NCBI GenBank assembly: GCA_947476675.1 | Contig: CANJRL010000001.1 | Span: forward strand, 1-64,000 | DNA: 64,000 bases | Direction: 5' to 3' | Source: Phycisphaerales bacterium | GTDB lineage: Bacteria > Planctomycetota > Phycisphaerae > Phycisphaerales > UBA1924 | Part shown: piece by piece, positions 42,435 through 50,655 of the stretch | Layout: each line of letters begins with the position of its first letter | How positions within the stretch are numbered: position 1 is the stretch's first letter | Program-made: the position numbers and the translations under genes | Notes under the pieces: model-generated | What the model was told of the DNA's origin: nothing | Database searches by the model: none | What the model saw: only the letters and a program-made list of their open reading frames with translations

Positions 42435-43118
42435 CTAGTCCATCGGTTGTCGGCCGGCGATGGCGTCGGCGAGGACGGCCTTGGAGGCGTATTCGAGTTG
42501 GCCACCGGTGGGGAGGCCTCGGGCGAGGCGGGTGACGCGGAGGTTGCGGGCGTGGAGGAGTTCGGCGAGGTGGAGGGCGGTGCCGTCGCCTTCGAGATTG
42601 GGGTTGAGGCCGAGGATGACTTCCTTCACCGGTTGCGCGCCGGAGTTGCGTGATGGGTTGTCGGCGCGGGCGAGGAGCGGGGCGATGGTGAGGTCGTCCT
42701 CGTCGATGCCTTCGAGAGGGCTGAGGCGGCCGAGGAGGACGTGGTAGACGCCGCGGTGCATGGCGGTCTGCTCGAGGGCGAGGAGGTCTTTGGGTTGTTC
42801 GACGACGAGGACGAGGGAGCGGTCGCGGCGGGGGTCGGCGCAGATGGAGCAGGGGTCGGCTTCGGTGAGGTTGAAGCAGATGGAGCAGTGACGGATGGAG
42901 CGCTTGACGCCGGCGATGGCGTCGGCGAGGGCGGCGGCGTCATCGCTTGGGGACTTGAGGACCCAGAAGGCGAGGCGCTCGGCGGAGCGGCGGCCGATGC
43001 CGGGGAGGCGGGCGAACTGGGTGATGAGGCGCTCGACGGAGTCGGGGTACGGCGAGCGCGCGGGGCGGTCGGCGGGCGCCCTGCCTGCTGCGCGGCCGTT
43101 GCTGGGGCCGGCGGTCAT
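42435..43118 (-). CDS. recR: Recombination protein RecR
   Basis: A 227-residue RecR. It has the helix-hairpin-helix start (LITQFARLPGIGRRSAERLAF), the C4 zinc finger (CSICFNLTEADPCSIC) and the Toprim domain (LVVEQPKDLLALEQ; LGLNPNLEGDGTAL), ending with the GGQLEYASKAVLADAI segment. RecR works with RecO/RecF in loading RecA at gaps. A 35-residue Ala/Arg/Pro N-terminal extension precedes the usual start; ATG 43118 is supported by TACGAT 6 nt upstream. It is the last gene of the ffs-dnaX-ybaB-recR cluster but appears to have its own promoter. Confidence 0.92.
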   Translation of the reverse strand: MTAGPSNGRAAGRAPADRPARSPYPDSVERLITQFARLPGIGRRSAERLAFWVLKSPSDDAAALADAIAGVKRSIRHCSICFNLTEADPCSICADPRRDRSLVLVVEQPKDLLALEQTAMHRGVYHVLLGRLSPLEGIDEDDLTIAPLLARADNPSRNSGAQPVKEVILGLNPNLEGDGTALHLAELLHARNLRVTRLARGLPTGGQLEYASKAVLADAIAGRQPMD

Positions 43119-43124
43119 GGGGAG

Positions 43125-43130
43125 ATCGTA
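43125..43130 (-). promoter_or_regulatory. -10 hexamer TACGAT, 6 nt before recR ATG
   Basis: TACGAT followed by CTCCCC and the recR ATG 43118 predicts leaderless transcription of recR. There is no purine-rich ribosome-binding site in the gap. Confidence 0.5.
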
Positions 43131-43245
43131 GGGGAGAAGCGATGCGGGGATGAGAGAGATGCGGCGCGGGCGAGCGAGGCCAGAGCGGTCGTGGAGACGT
43201 TCGGGCCCGTGGCTCGTATCACGGCGCCCACGTCCGTGTGACCTC

Positions 43246-43294
43246 CCCCTCACCCGGCGGCGGCGCCGCCACCCTCTCCCGCGAGGGGAGAGGG
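43246..43294 (+). repeat. Palindromic repeat between ybaB and recR (copy C)
   Basis: A full unit of the same double hairpin found inside ccsA and the decarboxylase: GGCGGC-ggc-GCCGCC, then CCCTCTCCC-gcga-GGGGAGAGGG. It ends 7 bp before the ybaB stop codon, in the 183-bp gap before recR, where its RNA hairpins could influence read-through. Confidence 0.8.
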
Positions 43295-43301
43295 AGAAAT
43301 C

Positions 43302-43673
43302 TCAGCGGCCGAGGAAGCCGGAGAGTGCGCTGAGGGCGGGGAGGTCGGGCAGGCCGTTGGCTTTGGCCTCTTCGAGGGCGGCGTCCTTGGCGAGGAGTTC
43401 GGCCTTGGCGAGGGCGTCGTTGATTGCGTCGGCGATCATCTTCTGGGTGAGGGCGCGGTCGGCGGGAGAGGCGAGGGCGGCGCGGGCCCCGAGGTCGATG
43501 GAGACCACGCGCATGCGGCCGGTGACGACGGCGGTGACGGCGCCTCCCTGGGCCGAGCCGGCGGCGCGGACCTGCTCGAGGCGGGCCTGGATGCGCTCGC
43601 CCATCTTCTGGAGTTTGTCGCGGTCTTTGAGGAGGCCGGCGAGAGCGCCGACGGCCGTGAGTTGATCGAGCAT
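43302..43673 (-). CDS. YbaB/EbfC nucleoid-associated protein
   Basis: A 123-residue protein of the YbaB/EbfC family: a helix (LAGLLKDRDKLQKMGERIQARLEQV), a beta strand pair (GGAVTAVVTGRMRVVSIDL) and a C-terminal helical tail (DAINDALAKAELLAKDAALEEA). It forms DNA-binding dimers and is encoded between dnaX and recR in many bacteria, as here. The gap to dnaX is 7 bp. The C-terminal end (LPDLPALSALSGFLGR) follows the family pattern of a flexible tail. Confidence 0.87.
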   Translation of the reverse strand: MLDQLTAVGALAGLLKDRDKLQKMGERIQARLEQVRAAGSAQGGAVTAVVTGRMRVVSIDLGARAALASPADRALTQKMIADAINDALAKAELLAKDAALEEAKANGLPDLPALSALSGFLGR

Positions 43674-43680
43674 GGCGTGG

Positions 43681-45267
43681 TTATTCCTGGGTGTCGGGCT
43701 CGAAGCGCACGATGCGGGCGCCGAGCAGTTCCTCGGCGCGGCGGACGGCCGGGGAGGCGCGCGCGGCCTGCATGGGATCGGGCCCGGCCCCGGGGATCGG
43801 CGCGGGGGCGGCGTCGTCGGGGATGATCTCGACGCGGACGGGGCGTCCGGTGATGTCCTTGAAGAGGCCGGCGAGCCACTCGCGCTTGGATTGGAGGTAG
43901 GCGACGCGGGCGGGGGCGGCGAGCAGGCGGACATCGCCGGCGTCGGAGATGGAGCCCAGGCGGAGGTCGGCGACGAGGGCGCGGCCGGAGGCGGTGGCGC
44001 CGGCGGCGTCGGTGATGAAGCGCCAGACTTCGGGGGCTTGCGGCGGTGCTTGCGCCGCGGGGCGCGTTGGGGAGTGCTGCGCGGGCGCCGGGTGGGAAGC
44101 CGGGGCTACGCGGTCGTCACTTTTTTTTTGCGGCGTGGCGGGAGCGCTCGGGAGGGCGTCGGTGCGGCCCGAGGCGATGGCGGCGACCTCGGCGAGGCGG
44201 GCGGTCATGGCGAGGCGGACGAGCATGGCGTCGAGCAGGGCGCGGGGGGAGGAGGCGCTCTTGCACTTCTGCTGGATCGACTCGCACAGGGCGATCATGT
44301 GCACGGCGGCGGGGGCGTCGAAGAGGGAGGCGAGGGAGGCGGCGTCGGCGCGCTCCTCGGGCTCGAGTTCGACGAGGGCGGTCTCGGCGCCGCAGGCCAG
44401 GATGACCATGAGGTCGCGCAGGCGCTCGACGAGTGCGGCGAGGAGTTGATCGATGGAGACGCCTCGTGCGAGGAGGTCGTCGGCGCGGGCGAGGGCGGAG
44501 GCGGGGTCCTGCTCGCCGGCGGCACGGAGGATGGCGTCGACGAGGTCGCGGTCGGCGACGCCGAGGAGGTCGGCGAGGAGGGAGGCGGAGATGGTGGTGT
44601 CGCCGGCGGCGAGGAGGCGGTCGAGGAGGGAGAGGGCGTCGCGCATCGAGCCGTGGCCGAGGCGGGCGATGGTGGTGAGGACGCCGGGCTCGGCCTTGAC
44701 GTTCTCCTGCTCGCAGACGCTACGGAGGTGGTCGGCGATCTGCCTGGTCGGGATGTTGCGGAAGTCGAAGCGCTGGCAGCGGGACTGGATGGTGGCGGGG
44801 ACCTTGTGGGTCTCGGTGGTGCAGAGGATGAATTTGACGTGCGCCGGGGGCTCCTCCATGGTCTTGAGGAGGGCGTTGAACGCGGCGGTGGAGAGCATGT
44901 GGACCTCGTCGATGATGTAGATCTTGTAGGGGCCCCTCATGGGGGCGTAGATGGAGTTGGCGATGAGGTCTCGCGCGTCGTTGACGGAGTTGTTGGAGGC
45001 GGCGTCGATCTCGATCACGTCGACATCGCGGCCCTGCATGATGGCCTGGGCGACCTCGGTGGGCTGGTCGCCGGGACAGTTCAGGGCCTTGGCGAAGAGG
45101 CGGGCGGTGGTGGTCTTGCCGACGCCGCGGGTGCCGGTGAAGAGGTAGGCGTGGGCGACGCGGTTGCGTTCGATGGCGTTGCGGAGGGTGCGCGCGATGG
45201 CCTCCTGTCCGACGACGTCGTCGAAGCGTTGGCTGCGGTAGCGTCGGGCGAGGGCGGTGTAGGCCAT
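43681..45267 (-). CDS. dnaX: DNA polymerase III subunit tau/gamma (DnaX) with a slippage site
   Basis: A 528-residue clamp-loader ATPase. Walker A is GTRGVGKTTTAR, Walker B is YIIDEVHML, the sensor-1 segment is FILCTTETHKVPATI, and the SRC arginine-finger motif is QSRCQRFDF. Cys64 is kept, but the three further zinc cysteines of the usual CxxC...C module are missing: the sequence runs LNCPGDQPTEVAQAIMQGRD. After domain III comes an Ala/Pro-rich linker (about 370-405) containing an A9 run at codons 380-383, then the tau-specific C-terminal part. Slippage in A9 would give a gamma form of 383 or 386 residues. The gene starts 27 bp after the SRP RNA, and ybaB follows. Confidence 0.93.
   Translation of the reverse strand: MAYTALARRYRSQRFDDVVGQEAIARTLRNAIERNRVAHAYLFTGTRGVGKTTTARLFAKALNCPGDQPTEVAQAIMQGRDVDVIEIDAASNNSVNDARDLIANSIYAPMRGPYKIYIIDEVHMLSTAAFNALLKTMEEPPAHVKFILCTTETHKVPATIQSRCQRFDFRNIPTRQIADHLRSVCEQENVKAEPGVLTTIARLGHGSMRDALSLLDRLLAAGDTTISASLLADLLGVADRDLVDAILRAAGEQDPASALARADDLLARGVSIDQLLAALVERLRDLMVILACGAETALVELEPEERADAASLASLFDAPAAVHMIALCESIQQKCKSASSPRALLDAMLVRLAMTARLAEVAAIASGRTDALPSAPATPQKKSDDRVAPASHPAPAQHSPTRPAAQAPPQAPEVWRFITDAAGATASGRALVADLRLGSISDAGDVRLLAAPARVAYLQSKREWLAGLFKDITGRPVRVEIIPDDAAPAPIPGAGPDPMQAARASPAVRRAEELLGARIVRFEPDTQE
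44121..44129 (-). other. A9 slippage/frameshift site in dnaX
   Basis: On the coding strand CAA AAA AAA AGT has nine A in a row. Adding one A, or shifting the ribosome by -1, gives ...AAG TGA, a stop after 383 residues. Losing one A, or shifting by +1, gives GTG ACG ACC GCG TAG, a stop after 386 residues. It falls at the gamma/tau border. Confidence 0.75.
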
Positions 45268-45293
45268 GGGGGAGACGGGGTGCGGAGGAACCA

Positions 45294-45419
45294 GCCCCGG
45301 CGGTCGGCGACCAGGACACCGGCGGCACCGGATGACGGCCGCTTATGGCTGCTGCGGTCAGGCCCTGACCAGGTTCACGGGCCACCCGTGCACCGGGCCC
45401 GGCCGCCGACCGCCGGGGG
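45294..45419 (-). ncRNA. ffs: Bacterial small SRP RNA (4.5S type)
   Basis: The minus strand has the conserved SRP RNA core: GGTCAGGGCCTGACCGCAGC, followed by AGCCATAAG, the tetraloop/asymmetric-loop region bound by Ffh. The two ends pair perfectly over 15 bp (CCCCGGCGGTCGGCG at 45418-45404 with CGCCGACCGCCGGGG at 45309-45295), giving a rod-like hairpin of about 125 nt. It lies directly upstream of dnaX, as the scr RNA does in Bacillus. End positions are estimated from the pairing and could be off by a few bases. Confidence 0.88.
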
Positions 45420-45429
45420 TGGAGGGTTC

Positions 45430-45435
45430 ATCGTA
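45430..45435 (-). promoter_or_regulatory. Candidate -10 TACGAT of the SRP RNA gene
   Basis: On the minus strand TACGAT lies 11 nt before the 5' end predicted from the RNA stem, which is the right distance. No clear -35 is seen. The same transcript may continue into dnaX. Confidence 0.4.
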
Positions 45436-45498
45436 TTCCAAGACGGGCGGGCTTGGCGTGGCGTTGGGCCGGGGTGATCCGCCCGGGTTCGGTGTCCG

Positions 45499-45504
45499 TA
45501 CACT
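45499..45504 (+). promoter_or_regulatory. -10 hexamer TACACT, 6 nt before the PIN/TRAM gene ATG
   Basis: TACACT-CGGGAG-ATG: the hexamer ends 6 nt before ATG 45511. A GGGAG sequence lies between, but if transcription starts at the ATG it would not be in the mRNA. Confidence 0.5.
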
Positions 45505-45510
45505 CGGGAG

Positions 45511-46869
45511 ATGGTGGACGATCGCCGGCGCATCTCGCCGCTGGAGGCCGAGGCCGCGGGCCGGCGGGCGCTGCTGCGCATCCTGAGGGTGGGGCTGGTC
45601 GCGCTGATGATCGGGGTGACGACGCTGTGGGGCCTGCAGGTGGGGCAGGATCCGTGGTGGCTGGCGATCCCGTTTGCGATCGCGTTGTCGGTGGCGGTGA
45701 TCGCGATCGACGCGCTGACGCCCCGGAAGAAGATCTCGACGTTGTCGGGCGTTTTTCTGGGGCTTCTGGCGGGGCTGCTGGTGACGATCGCGCTGTCGCG
45801 GCTGATCGATCTGCTGGCGGACTCGTTCTCGCTGGCGGGGCGGAACGTGGTGACGACGCTGACCGACGCGCAGGGGCGGCGGGTGTCGACGGTGGTGAAC
45901 CAGTCTCCGGAGAACCCCCTGGTCACGACGATCAAGATCATCGTGGGCATCGCGGTGTGCTACCTGACGGTGTCGATCGTGCTGCAGACGCAGGACGATT
46001 TCCGGCTGGTGATCCCCTATGTGGAGTTTGCGCGGCAGCACCGGGGGGTGAGGCCGATGCTGGTGGACACGTCGGCGCTGATCGACGGTCGGCTGCTGGA
46101 CATGGCCAAGGCGGGCTTTGTGCAGTCGCCCCTGATCGTCCCGCGGTGCGTGATCGAGGAGCTGCAGGCGCTGGCCGACTCGCAGGACAAGGCGAAGCGG
46201 ACGCGGGGGAGGCGCGGGCTGGACCTGCTCGCGCGGCTGCAGCGCGCGCCGGCGGACGTGTCGATCGATGATGCGCAGGCTGTGGTCGAAGGGTCGGTGG
46301 ATCAGTCGCTTGTGGAGATGGCGAAGCGAGAGGGGTCGATGATCGTGACGACGGACGGGGGGCTCGCCCGGGTCGCGGCGGTGAACGGGGTCGCGGCGCT
46401 GAACCTGCACGAGTTGGCGGCGGCGCTGCGTCCCTCGGTGATCAGCGGGGAGACGATCGTGGTGCGGGTGGTGAAGCCGGGCGAGCAGCCGGGGCAGGGT
46501 GTGGGTTACCTCGATGACGGGGCGCTGGTGGTGGTGGAGAACGGGGGCGGGCTGATCGGGACCGAGGCGAGCCTCGTGGTCACGGGCACCCTGCAGACCA
46601 GCGCGGGGCGGATGGTGTTCGCGCGGGCGGCGGAGGGGGGCGCCCAGGAGCCGCCGGCGCTGGCTGGTTCGGGGGGAAGCGGAGCGGGAGCGAGCGCGGC
46701 AGAGCGGGCCGAGGAAGCGGGAGAGGAGCCGGAGGGTGCGGGTGATCCGGGGTCGGCGGATCCGGGGGCGGCGGATCCGGGGTCGGCGCGGCCGGAGATC
46801 GGCGGGCCGTTCCCGCCCCGCAAGCCTTCGCACCGGCGGGCGCCGGCGCGGAATCCTCGGCGCTCGTGA
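45511..46869 (+). CDS. PIN/TRAM-domain membrane protein (YacL-like)
   Basis: A 452-residue protein. Four N-terminal transmembrane helices (about residues 23-42, 49-65, 77-97 and 147-165) are followed by a PIN ribonuclease domain with its acidic residues in LVDTSALIDGR and VTTDGGLA, and a TRAM RNA-binding domain (GETIVVRVVKPGEQPGQGVG). The same arrangement as Bacillus YacL suggests a membrane-bound RNase or RNA-binding factor. The C-terminal 95 residues are low-complexity and include a three-fold ADPGS/ADPGA repeat. Its stop overlaps the next gene start as GTGA. Confidence 0.85.
   Translation: MVDDRRRISPLEAEAAGRRALLRILRVGLVALMIGVTTLWGLQVGQDPWWLAIPFAIALSVAVIAIDALTPRKKISTLSGVFLGLLAGLLVTIALSRLIDLLADSFSLAGRNVVTTLTDAQGRRVSTVVNQSPENPLVTTIKIIVGIAVCYLTVSIVLQTQDDFRLVIPYVEFARQHRGVRPMLVDTSALIDGRLLDMAKAGFVQSPLIVPRCVIEELQALADSQDKAKRTRGRRGLDLLARLQRAPADVSIDDAQAVVEGSVDQSLVEMAKREGSMIVTTDGGLARVAAVNGVAALNLHELAAALRPSVISGETIVVRVVKPGEQPGQGVGYLDDGALVVVENGGGLIGTEASLVVTGTLQTSAGRMVFARAAEGGAQEPPALAGSGGSGAGASAAERAEEAGEEPEGAGDPGSADPGAADPGSARPEIGGPFPPRKPSHRRAPARNPRRS
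46744..46788 (+). repeat. 15-bp tandem repeat in the PIN/TRAM gene (3 copies)
   Basis: GATCCGGGGTCGGCG, GATCCGGGGGCGGCG, GATCCGGGGTCGGCG in direct succession, encoding DPGSA/DPGAA units. The copies differ by one base, so the number of units may vary between strains. Confidence 0.75.
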
Positions 46870-47927
46870 GGGCGCCGCGGTATGGTGCGTGGGTGAAGCG
46901 TTGCGCGATCGTGCTGGCGTGGCTCTGCGTGTGCAATGCGGCGTGGGCGCAGCCGGAGCAGTATTCGCTCACACCCGGGGGGGAGTGGAAGCAGACGGCG
47001 GCGCCGGAGCCGGGCTCGGACGCGGCGGTGATCGCGTCGGCGCGGAGGGCGATCGCCGAGGAGAGGTTCGAGGAGGCGGAGGAGATCCTCGGCGCTTGGC
47101 TTGAGTCGAACGAGCGTTCGAAGAAGCCCGAGGTCCCGGAGGCGTACCGGCTGCGCGGGGACGCGCTATACGCGCAGGAGTACGAGACGGCGGCGCTGTT
47201 CGACTACGAGGTGGTGATCAAGAAGTTCGCGGGCACGCCGGACTACGTCACGGCCCTGGAGCGGGAGCTGGACATCGCGGTTCGGTACGCCAACGGCTGG
47301 CCGAAGCGGTTTCTGGGGTTGCGCATCGACGATGCGGGGGATCTCGCGGTCGAGATGCTGATCCGGATCCAGGAGCGGCTGCCGGGGTCGACGCTCGCCG
47401 AGCGGGCGGCGATCGAGCTGGCGGATTACTACTTCCGCGAGCGGGACATGCAGTTGGCGGCGGAGGCGTACGAGTTGTACGTGATCAACTTCCCGAACGG
47501 CCCGAACCGGCTGCGGGCGATGGAGCGGCGCATCTACGCGACGATCGCGCGGTTCAAGGGGCCGCGGAACGACGCCGCGGGCCTGATCGACGCGAAGGAG
47601 CAGATCAAGACCTTTGAGATGCAGTACCCGGCGGAGGCGGAGAAGCAGGGTCTGGACACGGCGATGATCGCGCGGCTGGATGAGTCGGCGGCGGCGCAGA
47701 TGCTGGACGCCGCGGAGTGGTACAGCCGGGTGGGCGACCAGGCCGGGGCCCGGTACACGCTTCGGCGGCTGATCGGGAAGCACCCCCAGTCGACGGCGGC
47801 GCGGAAGGCGGCCCAGATCCTCGGGCTCTCGACGGTGGCGCCCGCGGGGGAGGGGGCCCCGCCGCCCGAGTCGACGCCGCCGGGGCCGGAGGCGGGCCCT
47901 GGGCCGTCCGAGGGAGCGTCGCGGTGA
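46866..47927 (+). CDS. BamD-like TPR outer-membrane assembly lipoprotein or periplasmic protein
   Basis: A 353-residue exported protein built of TPR-like helices as in BamD: ARRAIAEERFEEAEEILGAW, EAYRLRGDALYAQEYETAAL, DYEVVIKKFAGTPDYVTALE, and the BamD-like FPNGPNRLRAMERRIY and RRLIGKHPQSTAARKA. The hydrophobic signal ends CVCNAAWAQ; whether it is lipidated (the Cys in LCVC) or cleaved after AWA is not clear. GTG 46866 overlaps the upstream stop; GTG 46893 is an alternative. It is coupled to an LptE-like gene. BamD is the essential lipoprotein of the BAM complex, so this supports an outer membrane. Confidence 0.7.
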   Translation: MRAPRYGAWVKRCAIVLAWLCVCNAAWAQPEQYSLTPGGEWKQTAAPEPGSDAAVIASARRAIAEERFEEAEEILGAWLESNERSKKPEVPEAYRLRGDALYAQEYETAALFDYEVVIKKFAGTPDYVTALERELDIAVRYANGWPKRFLGLRIDDAGDLAVEMLIRIQERLPGSTLAERAAIELADYYFRERDMQLAAEAYELYVINFPNGPNRLRAMERRIYATIARFKGPRNDAAGLIDAKEQIKTFEMQYPAEAEKQGLDTAMIARLDESAAAQMLDAAEWYSRVGDQAGARYTLRRLIGKHPQSTAARKAAQILGLSTVAPAGEGAPPPESTPPGPEAGPGPSEGASR

Positions 47928-48448
47928 GGCGGGTGGCGGCGGCGATGGTGTTCGGCGTGGCGATCGGCGCGGTGTCGGGTTGCTCGTCTGACCCTCGCTC
48001 CGGGTACGCGTTCACCGGCGGGGGGTACGACAAGAGCATCCAGACGGTGGCGGCGCCGGTGTGGGACAACGTGACCTTCTACCACGGGCTCGAGGCGGAG
48101 CTGACGGACGCGATCGCGAAGGAGATCCATCGCACGACGCCCTGGCGGACCCTTCGCTCGGGTGAGGCCCAGACGATTCTCACCGGGACGATCACCGACG
48201 TGAGCCTGCGGCGGCTGAGCAGCACCCGCCCGACCGGGCTGGTTGAGGAGGTTGCTGTCGAGATGACGGTGGACTACGAGTGGAAGGACAACCGGACGGG
48301 GAAGACCCTGCTGGTTCGGCGCGGCTTCAAGGGGGTGCGGTCGTTCGTTCCGTCGCTGGGGGTGGGCGAGCGGATCGACGTGGCCGAATCCGGGGCGGTG
48401 CAGGAGGTGGCGCGCGGGGTTGTGGCGTCGCTGCGGTCGGGGTTCTGA
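47924..48448 (+). CDS. LptE-like lipoprotein (LPS assembly)
   Basis: A 174-residue lipoprotein with a short signal and lipobox (GAVSGC, Cys about residue 20). The mature part has the LptE/RlpB-like pattern: a YAFTGGGYDKSIQTVAAPVW opening, NVTFYHGLEAELTDAIAKEI, then TILTGTITDVSLRRLSSTRP and VEMTVDYEWKDNRTGKTLL. LptE plugs the LptD barrel that inserts lipopolysaccharide. GTG 47924 overlaps the BamD-like stop as GTGA, linking two outer-membrane assembly factors in one operon. Confidence 0.75.
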   Translation: MRRVAAAMVFGVAIGAVSGCSSDPRSGYAFTGGGYDKSIQTVAAPVWDNVTFYHGLEAELTDAIAKEIHRTTPWRTLRSGEAQTILTGTITDVSLRRLSSTRPTGLVEEVAVEMTVDYEWKDNRTGKTLLVRRGFKGVRSFVPSLGVGERIDVAESGAVQEVARGVVASLRSGF

Positions 48449-48573
48449 GAGCGGCGGGCGGGTGGTTTGTTGGTGCGTCCGGCGGGCGGGGGTGAACCTA
48501 GGATTGATTTCGGACGAACAGTTGCGGGTGGGGCCCGCCCCCCGGGGCCCTGCCTGAGCGTGAAGGACGACCC

Positions 48574-50655
48574 ATGCCGATGCCGAGCCGCGGATCGCGG
48601 CAACAGGAAGAGAATAATCAGACGCTGGGCCGCAGGTTGCGCGGCGAGGCCGAGCCGGGCCGCGAGGGTCCGGGGAAGGGTGGGCCTCCTCCCGGCGGGC
48701 CGCGATTCGGGCGCGGCGTGTTCGGATGGGCGATGGTGCTGCTGACGGTGGCGCTGCTGGCGCTGTGGTTCTCGACGGTGAACGCGAACACGACGCAGCT
48801 GCAGTCGTGGAACGAGTTTGTGGCGCGGTACAAGAACGGGGAGCTGAAGCGCAGTTCGATCCAGGTGCAGGAGAACGCGGTGGTCGCGGAGGTCGAGGGG
48901 GCGTCCGGGGAGGCTACCCGCGTGGTGCGGTGGCCGATCTCGCCGGACACGCGGCAGTTCTGGCTGCAGAAGACGATCGAGTTGACGAACGGCGATGCGG
49001 GGCGCGACGTCGGGGCAGGGCCGATGTGGCTGCGGGTTCTGCTGTCCCCGCTGGTGCTGCTGGTGCTGATGGTGGGGGTTCTGTGGTTCATCCTGTCGCG
49101 CGGCCTGCGGAGCATGTCCGGCGGCGGGGGGATGCTGGGGACCTTCGGCAAGTCGCGGCACAAGGTGTTCATGAAGGAATCGACGGGGGTCACGCTGAAC
49201 GACGTGGCGGGCATCGACGAGGCGAAGGAGGAGGTGCGGGAGATCATCGAGTTCCTGCGCAACCCGAAGAAGTTCACGAGGCTGGGGGGGCGCGTGCCGC
49301 GGGGCGTGCTGCTGATCGGCGAGCCGGGGTGCGGGAAGACGCTGCTGGCCAAGGCGATCGCGGGGGAGGCGGAGGTGCCCTTCTTCTCGATCTCCGGGTC
49401 GGACTTCGTGGAGATGTTCGTGGGCGTGGGGGCGAGCCGGGTGCGCGACCTGTTCAAGCAGGCGAAGGAGTCGTCGCCCTGCATCATCTTCCTGGACGAG
49501 GTGGACGCGGTGGGCCGGCGTCGGGGGAGCGGGTTCACGACGGGCGGTCACGACGAGCGTGAGCAGACGCTGAACGCGATCCTGGTGGAGATGGACGGCT
49601 TTGAGTCGTCGGACCAGATCATCGTGGTGGCGGCGACGAACCGGGCGGACGTGCTGGACCCGGCGCTGCTGCGTCCCGGGCGGTTCGACCGCCAGGTGGT
49701 GGTCCCGATGCCGGACGTGAAGGGGCGGCTGGAGATCCTGCGGGTGCATTCGAAGAAGGTGAAGCTGGGGCCGGACGTGAACCTGGAGCGGATCGCGAAG
49801 GCGACGCCGATGTTCAGCGGGGCGGACCTGGCGGCGATCATCAACGAGGCGGCGATCGCGGCGACGATGCAGGACAAGGATTTCATCGAGCACGCCGACC
49901 TCGAGGAGGCGCGCGACAAGGTCAAGTACGGCCGCAGCCGCAAGAGCCGCAACGCCGAAGAGGAGGAGCGGACGGCGACGGCGTACCACGAGGCTGGCCA
50001 TGCGGTGCTGCAGGCGCTGGTCCCCGGCGCGGACCCGCTGCACAAGGTGACGATCCTGCCTCGGGGCCAGTCGCTGGGGGCGACGTTCTCGCTGCCGGAG
50101 AAGGACCGTTTCGGGTACGGGCTGAAGTGGATGAAGGCGACGATGCGGGTGGTGTGCGGGGGGCGCATCGCGGAGCTGCGGAAGACCGGGGACGTGTCGA
50201 GCGGCGCGGCGATGGACATCCAGCAGTTGACGACGCTGGCCCGCGCCGCGGTGCTGGAGTGGGGCATGAGCGATCGGCTGGGCTTCGTTCGCTACGCGGG
50301 GATGGACACGCGCGAGACGTTCGTCGGGGAGAAGGAGTATTCCGACGAGACGGCGGGGATCATCGATCAGGAGATCAAGCGTTTCGCCGACGAGGCGTAC
50401 CACGACGCGGAGCGCATGCTCGCGGAGCACTGGGAGGCGGTGGCGCGGATCGCCGAGGCGCTCCTCAAGCACGAGACGCTGTCGGCGGACGACGTGCACA
50501 GGCTGATCCGGGGCGAGGAACTGAGCAGGCCAACCGTGAGCGACCTGCTGGCCGCCGAGGCGCGGCGGAGGCGTTCGCTCGAGAAGCCGGCGCCGTCGCG
50601 CGGCGAGGGTCCGGAGGCGCCCCCGGCGTCGGGGCTGATGCCCAAGCCCGCGTGA
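48574..50655 (+). CDS. ftsH: ATP-dependent zinc metalloprotease FtsH
   Basis: A 693-residue membrane AAA+ protease. An N-terminal disordered, Gly/Arg-rich stretch of about 48 residues precedes the first helix ([17 protein letters not shown]); after the periplasmic part comes a second helix (about 150-170). Walker A is GEPGCGKT (249-256), a variant of the usual GPPGTGKT; Walker B is [10 protein letters not shown], and the pore motif FVEMFVGVG and SRH ([19 protein letters not shown]) are present. Zinc ligands are His472 and His476 of HEAGH and Asp548 (SGAAMDIQQ). It degrades misfolded membrane proteins and selected regulators. It ends directly against the convergent DUF167 gene (stops adjacent). 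Confidence 0.95.
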   Translation: MPMPSRGSRQQEENNQTLGRRLRGEAEPGREGPGKGGPPPGGPRFGRGVFGWAMVLLTVALLALWFSTVNANTTQLQSWNEFVARYKNGELKRSSIQVQENAVVAEVEGASGEATRVVRWPISPDTRQFWLQKTIELTNGDAGRDVGAGPMWLRVLLSPLVLLVLMVGVLWFILSRGLRSMSGGGGMLGTFGKSRHKVFMKESTGVTLNDVAGIDEAKEEVREIIEFLRNPKKFTRLGGRVPRGVLLIGEPGCGKTLLAKAIAGEAEVPFFSISGSDFVEMFVGVGASRVRDLFKQAKESSPCIIFLDEVDAVGRRRGSGFTTGGHDEREQTLNAILVEMDGFESSDQIIVVAATNRADVLDPALLRPGRFDRQVVVPMPDVKGRLEILRVHSKKVKLGPDVNLERIAKATPMFSGADLAAIINEAAIAATMQDKDFIEHADLEEARDKVKYGRSRKSRNAEEEERTATAYHEAGHAVLQALVPGADPLHKVTILPRGQSLGATFSLPEKDRFGYGLKWMKATMRVVCGGRIAELRKTGDVSSGAAMDIQQLTTLARAAVLEWGMSDRLGFVRYAGMDTRETFVGEKEYSDETAGIIDQEIKRFADEAYHDAERMLAEHWEAVARIAEALLKHETLSADDVHRLIRGEELSRPTVSDLLAAEARRRRSLEKPAPSRGEGPEAPPASGLMPKPA

